Origin: Caldifarciminota bacterium
GTDB taxonomy: Bacteria > Hydrothermota > Tepidihabitantia > SM23-42
DNA length: 40,889 bases
Reading direction: 5' to 3'
Assembly (NCBI GenBank): GCA_014859085.1
Contig: JACUUY010000009.1
Span: 1-40,889, forward strand
Under the pieces are notes generated by a model. That model was not told the DNA's origin and did no database searches. It was given only the letters and a program-made list of their open reading frames with translations. The position numbers and the translations under genes are program-made. Positions 37,816 through 40,889 of the stretch are shown here, in pieces. How positions within the stretch are numbered: position 1 is the first letter of the stretch; each line of letters begins with the position of its first letter.

Positions 37816-38862
37816 ATGGTCGGGATTGTCGGATATGGTTCTTATGTGCCGAGGTACAGGATCAAGGTCGAAGAGATCGCCAAACAGTGGGGCCGCGATG
37901 CAGAATCGGTGCGGCGCGGACTCCTGCTTAAGGAGAAAACGGTTCCCGGTATGGACGAGGACACGATAACGATCTCGGTCGAGGCCGGCCGCAATGCGCT
38001 GAAACGCGCGCAGATCGACCCGACAGAGATCGGCGCCCTTTACATCGGGTCCGAATCCCACCCTTATGCGGTCAAACCGTCGGGCACGGTCGTTGCCGAG
38101 GCCTTGGGTGTGGTGCCCGAGGTCCACATCGCCGATTACGAGTTTGCATGCAAGGCCGGCACTGAGGCGATGTTTGTGGCCTACAGTCTGGTCAAGGCCG
38201 ACCAGGTGAAGTACGCGATGGCAATCGGCGCGGACACATCGCAGGGTGCGCCCGGCGACGCCCTGGAGTTCTCCGCATCGGCCGGCGGTTCGGCGTTCAT
38301 ATTCGGCCGTGATGGTGTGGTTGCTGAGCTATTGCACACCTACTCGTACACGACCGACACGCCTGATTTCTGGCGCCGCGAGGGTGCTGTATATCCGATG
38401 CACGGCGGCAGGTTCACGGGTGAACCCGCGTATTTCAAACACATCATTGCCGCCGCGCAGGGTATATTGAAGAAGAGCGGACTGCAGGCATCGGATTTCG
38501 CCTATGCGATATTCCACATGCCGAACGGAAAGTTCCCTTTGACCGCGGGCAAGATACTCGGCTTCAAGCAAGAGCAGCTGGACCCGGGCTGGGTCGTGCC
38601 CCTGATGGGTAACACATATTCGGGGTCTTCGCCGACCGGCTTCTCGGCGACCCTGGATATTGCCAGGGCCGGCGATATGATCCTCCTCGTGTCTTTCGGT
38701 TCGGGCGCCGGCAGCGATGCGTTTATCTTCAAGGTGACCGAGCGCATCGAAGAGGTGCGGGACAAGGCCGAAAAGGTGAGGGATATGCTGGAAAAAGACC
38801 GCATCTACCTCGACTACGGTCAGTACGCCAAGTTCCGGGGCAAGATCATCATGAACGAGTAA
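37816..38862 (+). CDS. Archaeal-type HMG-CoA synthase
   Basis: A 348-residue thiolase-fold enzyme that condenses acetyl-CoA with acetoacetyl-CoA to HMG-CoA. It starts VGIVGYGSYVPRYRI. E80 lies in IGSESHPYAVKPSG, and the catalytic cysteine is C112 (YEFACKAGTEAM), near Cys114 of archaeal enzymes. The later FHMPNGKFP and NTYSGSSPTGFSATL segments match the archaeal type. The size (348) is that of archaeal HMGS, not of the larger eukaryotic or Gram-positive type. The thiolase gene follows, as in archaeal gene clusters. The role could be mevalonate-route isoprenoid synthesis or leucine/acetoacetate metabolism; no other mevalonate gene is in the window. Confidence 0.88.
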   Translation: MVGIVGYGSYVPRYRIKVEEIAKQWGRDAESVRRGLLLKEKTVPGMDEDTITISVEAGRNALKRAQIDPTEIGALYIGSESHPYAVKPSGTVVAEALGVVPEVHIADYEFACKAGTEAMFVAYSLVKADQVKYAMAIGADTSQGAPGDALEFSASAGGSAFIFGRDGVVAELLHTYSYTTDTPDFWRREGAVYPMHGGRFTGEPAYFKHIIAAAQGILKKSGLQASDFAYAIFHMPNGKFPLTAGKILGFKQEQLDPGWVVPLMGNTYSGSSPTGFSATLDIARAGDMILLVSFGSGAGSDAFIFKVTERIEEVRDKAEKVRDMLEKDRIYLDYGQYAKFRGKIIMNE

Positions 38863-39000
38863 CACTGAATGCACTGAATCTAACAATGACACAGAATACA
38901 CTGAACCCTGAAGACGGTTTGTATCATTGGAATTTTGGATTTGGGATTTGTTTAGGATTTAGGATTTGGAATTTGGGATTTACCTGTGAAGGGGGTTAAT
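38863..39000. repeat. Intergenic family-2-like GGATTT repeat
   Basis: A 138-base gap between HMGS and thiolase. The left part has three CACTGAA units and an ACAGAATACACTGAA stretch. The right part (about 38930-38982) is a run of GGATTTG/GGATTTA units. Its right half matches the right arm of the repeat at 28402-28518 in style (TTTAGGATTTAGGATTTGG). GAAGGGGG before the thiolase ATG follows directly. No gene is visible. Confidence 0.7.
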
Positions 39001-40149
39001 ATGCGTGACGTTGCCGTAATCGGTTGCGGTATGACTAAGTTCGGCGAGTTGTGGGAAAAATCTTTGAGGGACATTTTTGTTGAAGCGGCGGTCAAGGCGA
39101 TCGACGACGCGAAGGTGGATCGCGTCGCATCCATGTATGTCGGTTCCATGACGCCCGGGCTCTTCGTCGGGCAGGAACACGTCGGCGCGCTCATGGCCGA
39201 CTATCTCGGCATACCGCATATCCCGGCGGTGAGGGTCGAGTCGGCCTGCTGTTCGGGCGGCATGGCGCTGCGTCTCGGGTTCTTCGAGGTTGCCTCCGGA
39301 TACAGCGATATCGTCCTCGTCGGCGGCGTCGAAAAGATGACCGACGGAGCAGACGTAACATACGCGCTGGCCACGGCCTCGGATCAGGAGTATGAAGTGT
39401 ACCATGGCGTGACGTTCCCCGGGTTGTACGCGATGATCGCTCGGGCGCACATGCACAAGTACGGGACGACGAGGGAGCAGCTCGCCATGGTGGCGGTCAA
39501 GAATCACCGCAACGGCGCGCTCAATCCCAACGCGCAATTCCCGGGCCAGGTCACGGTCGAACAGGTCATCAACGCGACGATGGTCGCCGATCCCCTGACC
39601 GTTCTCGACAGCTCGCCGGTCTCGGACGGCGCGGCCTGCGTGATACTGGCATCCATGGATCTCGCGCGGAATTCAGATAGACCGGCGATCCGGGTGATCG
39701 GCACAGGCGCGGCAACCGACACGCTTGCGCTGCACGCGCGCGCGGATGTCACGCGGCTCGAAGCGGTCAACCGGTCGGCCGAAGCGGCGTATAAGATGGC
39801 CGGTGTCAAGCCCGCCGACATTAATTTCGCCGAGGTGCACGACTGTTTCTCGATTGCCGAGATCTGTATCATCGAGGAACTGGGCTTCGCTGAGAGGGGC
39901 AAGGGCGGGCCGTTCACCGAACAGGGGCACACCGCCCTGGCCGGGAAGATACCCGTGAACACATCGGGTGGCCTCAAGTCGAAGGGACACCCGGTCGGCG
40001 CAACCGGTATCGCCCAGGTCGTCGAGGTCGTCGAGCAATTGCGCGGCACGGCCGGCAAGAGACAGGTGAAGAACGCCCGCATCGGATTGACGCAGAACAT
40101 GGGCGGGTCTGGAGCATCATCCGTCGTGCATATATTTACAAATGCCTAA
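39001..40149 (+). CDS. Thiolase (acetyl-CoA acetyltransferase, archaeal/SCP2 type)
   Basis: About 382 residues. Active-site cysteine in [32 protein letters not shown], and the catalytic histidine in [14 protein letters not shown]. The C-terminal motif reads [10 protein letters not shown] instead of the CxG of classical thiolases, as in archaeal and SCP2-type enzymes. It probably makes acetoacetyl-CoA for the neighbouring HMG-CoA synthase, with which archaeal relatives form a complex bridged by a DUF35 protein. No DUF35 gene is seen before the window ends. ATG 39001 has GAAGGGGG upstream. The last two codons and TAA (AAT GCC TAA) lie within the inverted repeat of the next element. Confidence 0.88.
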   Translation: MRDVAVIGCGMTKFGELWEKSLRDIFVEAAVKAIDDAKVDRVASMYVGSMTPGLFVGQEHVGALMADYLGIPHIPAVRVESACCSGGMALRLGFFEVASGYSDIVLVGGVEKMTDGADVTYALATASDQEYEVYHGVTFPGLYAMIARAHMHKYGTTREQLAMVAVKNHRNGALNPNAQFPGQVTVEQVINATMVADPLTVLDSSPVSDGAACVILASMDLARNSDRPAIRVIGTGAATDTLALHARADVTRLEAVNRSAEAAYKMAGVKPADINFAEVHDCFSIAEICIIEELGFAERGKGGPFTEQGHTALAGKIPVNTSGGLKSKGHPVGATGIAQVVEVVEQLRGTAGKRQVKNARIGLTQNMGGSGASSVVHIFTNA

Positions 40150-40601
40150 ATGCCAAAATACCTAAATACCTAAATCTAAAAAAAAGATGGGAACGAAACT
40201 CAAGAAGAAGTACAGTATAAGCGATGAACTCAAAGCGAGAACCTTCGACTTCGCCATATCCATACTTGAATTGGCAGCGCTGCTCCCGAATTCTGATGAA
40301 GCTCGTGTTGTGAGACGTCAGTTATGCAAGTCCGGAACCTCTGTCGGCGCAAATATCGAAGAGGCAGACGGCTCCTTGACGCTCAATGATTTTGTGTACC
40401 GCGTTGATGTTGCATTCAAAGAAGTGAAAGAAACGCGCTACTGGCTCCGTGTGATAACATCAAGGAAATTGGTTGATCTTGATATTCTTCGGCCGCATTT
40501 GGATGAGAGTTTAGAACTGACCAAGATTCTTTCGACGATCATCTTCAAGTGTCTCAAATGAATTTAGGTATTTTTTTCCGCCGCAGGCGGATTTAGGCAT
40601 T
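40140..40601. mobile_element. Putative inverted-repeat element carrying a four-helix-bundle gene (copy D)
   Basis: The left end is AAATGCCTAAA (40140-40150) followed by CCTAAATA units. The right end (40561-40601) is ATTTAGGTATT, a 6-bp-stem GC hairpin TCCGCCGCAGGCGGA (40577-40591), then TTTAGGCATT (40592-40601). Between the arms lies one complete gene (40187-40561), whose stop codon touches the right arm. The arms match the ends of copies A-C, which have no gene. Mobility is inferred from this pattern only; no target-site duplication was identified. Confidence 0.5.
40187..40561 (+). CDS. Four-helix bundle protein (S23 / 23S rRNA intervening-sequence family)
   Basis: A 124-residue all-helical protein of the family found as open reading frames in 23S rRNA intervening sequences. 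The hallmark is CKSGTSVGANIEEADGSLTLNDFVYRVDVAFKEVKETRYWLRVI (about residues 47-90, four helices). There is no signal peptide or enzymatic motif. The family forms oligomers, and its biological role is unresolved; the related Avd protein assists diversity-generating retroelements. There is no rRNA or reverse transcriptase here. The gene sits alone between inverted repeats, with only AAAAAAAAG before the ATG as a weak ribosome-binding region. Confidence 0.88.
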   Translation: MGTKLKKKYSISDELKARTFDFAISILELAALLPNSDEARVVRRQLCKSGTSVGANIEEADGSLTLNDFVYRVDVAFKEVKETRYWLRVITSRKLVDLDILRPHLDESLELTKILSTIIFKCLK

Positions 40602-40889
40602 GGCGCGGACCATGGGAAGTTGCCTGTATTCGCTTTTGTTAAGAAAGATTTTTAGGAATTTAGGTATTTTTTTCCGCCGCAGGCGGATTTAGGCATTGGC
40701 GCGGACCATGGGAAGTTGCCTGTATTCGCTTTTGTTAAGAAAGATTTTTAGGAATTTAGGTATTTTGGTCCGCCGCAGGCGGATTTAGGCATTGGCGCGG
40801 ACCATGGGAAGTTGCCTGTATTCGCTTTTGTTAAGAAAGATTTTTAGGAATTTAGGTATTTTGGTCCGCCGCAGGCGGATTTAGGCATT
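40561..40889. repeat. 96-bp tandem repeat array, cut by the window end
   Basis: The unit starts AATTTAGGTATT at 40561, 40657, 40753 and 40849, an exact 96-base period, giving about 3.4 copies. Each unit has the right arm of the family-1 element (41 bases, with TCCGCCGCAGGCGGA hairpin) and a 55-base spacer containing GCGCGGACCATGGGAAGTTGCC. The first two units have TTTTTTTCC and the next two TTTTGGTCC before CGCCGC. No gene fits in this stretch. The array continues past the window. Confidence 0.9.

Noticed and set aside
40187-40561. 23S rRNA intervening sequence
   Set aside because: The encoded protein belongs to that family, but the flanks are a thiolase gene and repeats, not rRNA.
40187-40601. 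Diversity-generating retroelement (Avd-like protein)
   Set aside because: No reverse transcriptase, template or variable repeat is visible in the window, and the 96-bp units do not show adenine-specific variation.
40561-40889. CRISPR array
   Set aside because: The period is 96 bases, and both the arm and the spacer-like part are the same in every unit. CRISPR spacers differ from each other, and no cas gene is present.

Overview
The window looks like chromosomal DNA of an anaerobic, Gram-negative-type bacterium from a poorly cultivated lineage. A WOR-3/Stahlbacteria-like candidate phylum is my guess, not something the sequence proves. The support is a lipoprotein with a TonB-type C-terminal domain, a compact Mfd, soluble Hdr/ETF redox proteins, an archaeal-type HMG-CoA synthase with its thiolase, and many unusual AT-rich intergenic palindromic repeats. 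No rRNA, tRNA, CRISPR array or phage gene was seen.

Layout. Positions 1-1113 hold a tandem-ACT protein and two small membrane proteins. A minus-strand operon (6002 to 1155) encodes HisC, a phosphate butyryltransferase-like enzyme and Mfd. From 6122 to the end every gene is on the plus strand. First come a TonB-domain lipoprotein, a receiver-PAS-PAS protein and a Gfo/Idh/MocA oxidoreductase. A near-consensus promoter at 9085-9112 then precedes a long catabolic cluster: three acyl-CoA dehydrogenases, EtfB, EtfA, HdrA, an HdrC/HdrB-type Fe-S protein, a tryptophanase-family lyase, GlnRS, a TPR protein, MeaB, an isobutyryl-CoA-mutase-like large subunit, a B12 subunit, an MBL hydrolase, a three-gene acyl-CoA carboxylase, a methylmalonyl-CoA mutase large subunit, alanine dehydrogenase, a CoA-transferase, a methylmalonyl-CoA epimerase fused in frame to a PLP lyase, a second PLP enzyme, HMG-CoA synthase and a thiolase. 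The window ends in a four-helix-bundle gene bounded by inverted repeats and in 96-bp tandem repeats.

How the genes work together. The cluster reads as amino-acid fermentation. PLP lyases and alanine dehydrogenase would yield 2-oxo acids. Propionyl-CoA would be carboxylated, epimerised and rearranged to succinyl-CoA. Isobutyryl-CoA and butyryl-CoA would be interconverted by the second mutase. Acyl-CoA dehydrogenases would pass electrons through EtfAB to the Hdr proteins. CoA transferase and phosphotransacylase would conserve energy or exchange CoA. Crotonase, 3-hydroxyacyl-CoA dehydrogenase and butyrate kinase are not in the window.

The most interesting signals are: (1) a translationally coupled pair of acyl-CoA dehydrogenases with complementary losses of active-site motifs; (2) two mutase large subunits with different specificity residues but only one B12 subunit; (3) a repeat family (ends AAATGCCTAAA...TTTAGGCATT) present both as short gene-free copies and as one copy carrying a four-helix-bundle gene; (4) the epimerase-PLP lyase fusion with an internal ribosome-binding site; and (5) the ACAD-Etf-HdrA-HdrD arrangement, a candidate electron-bifurcating complex.
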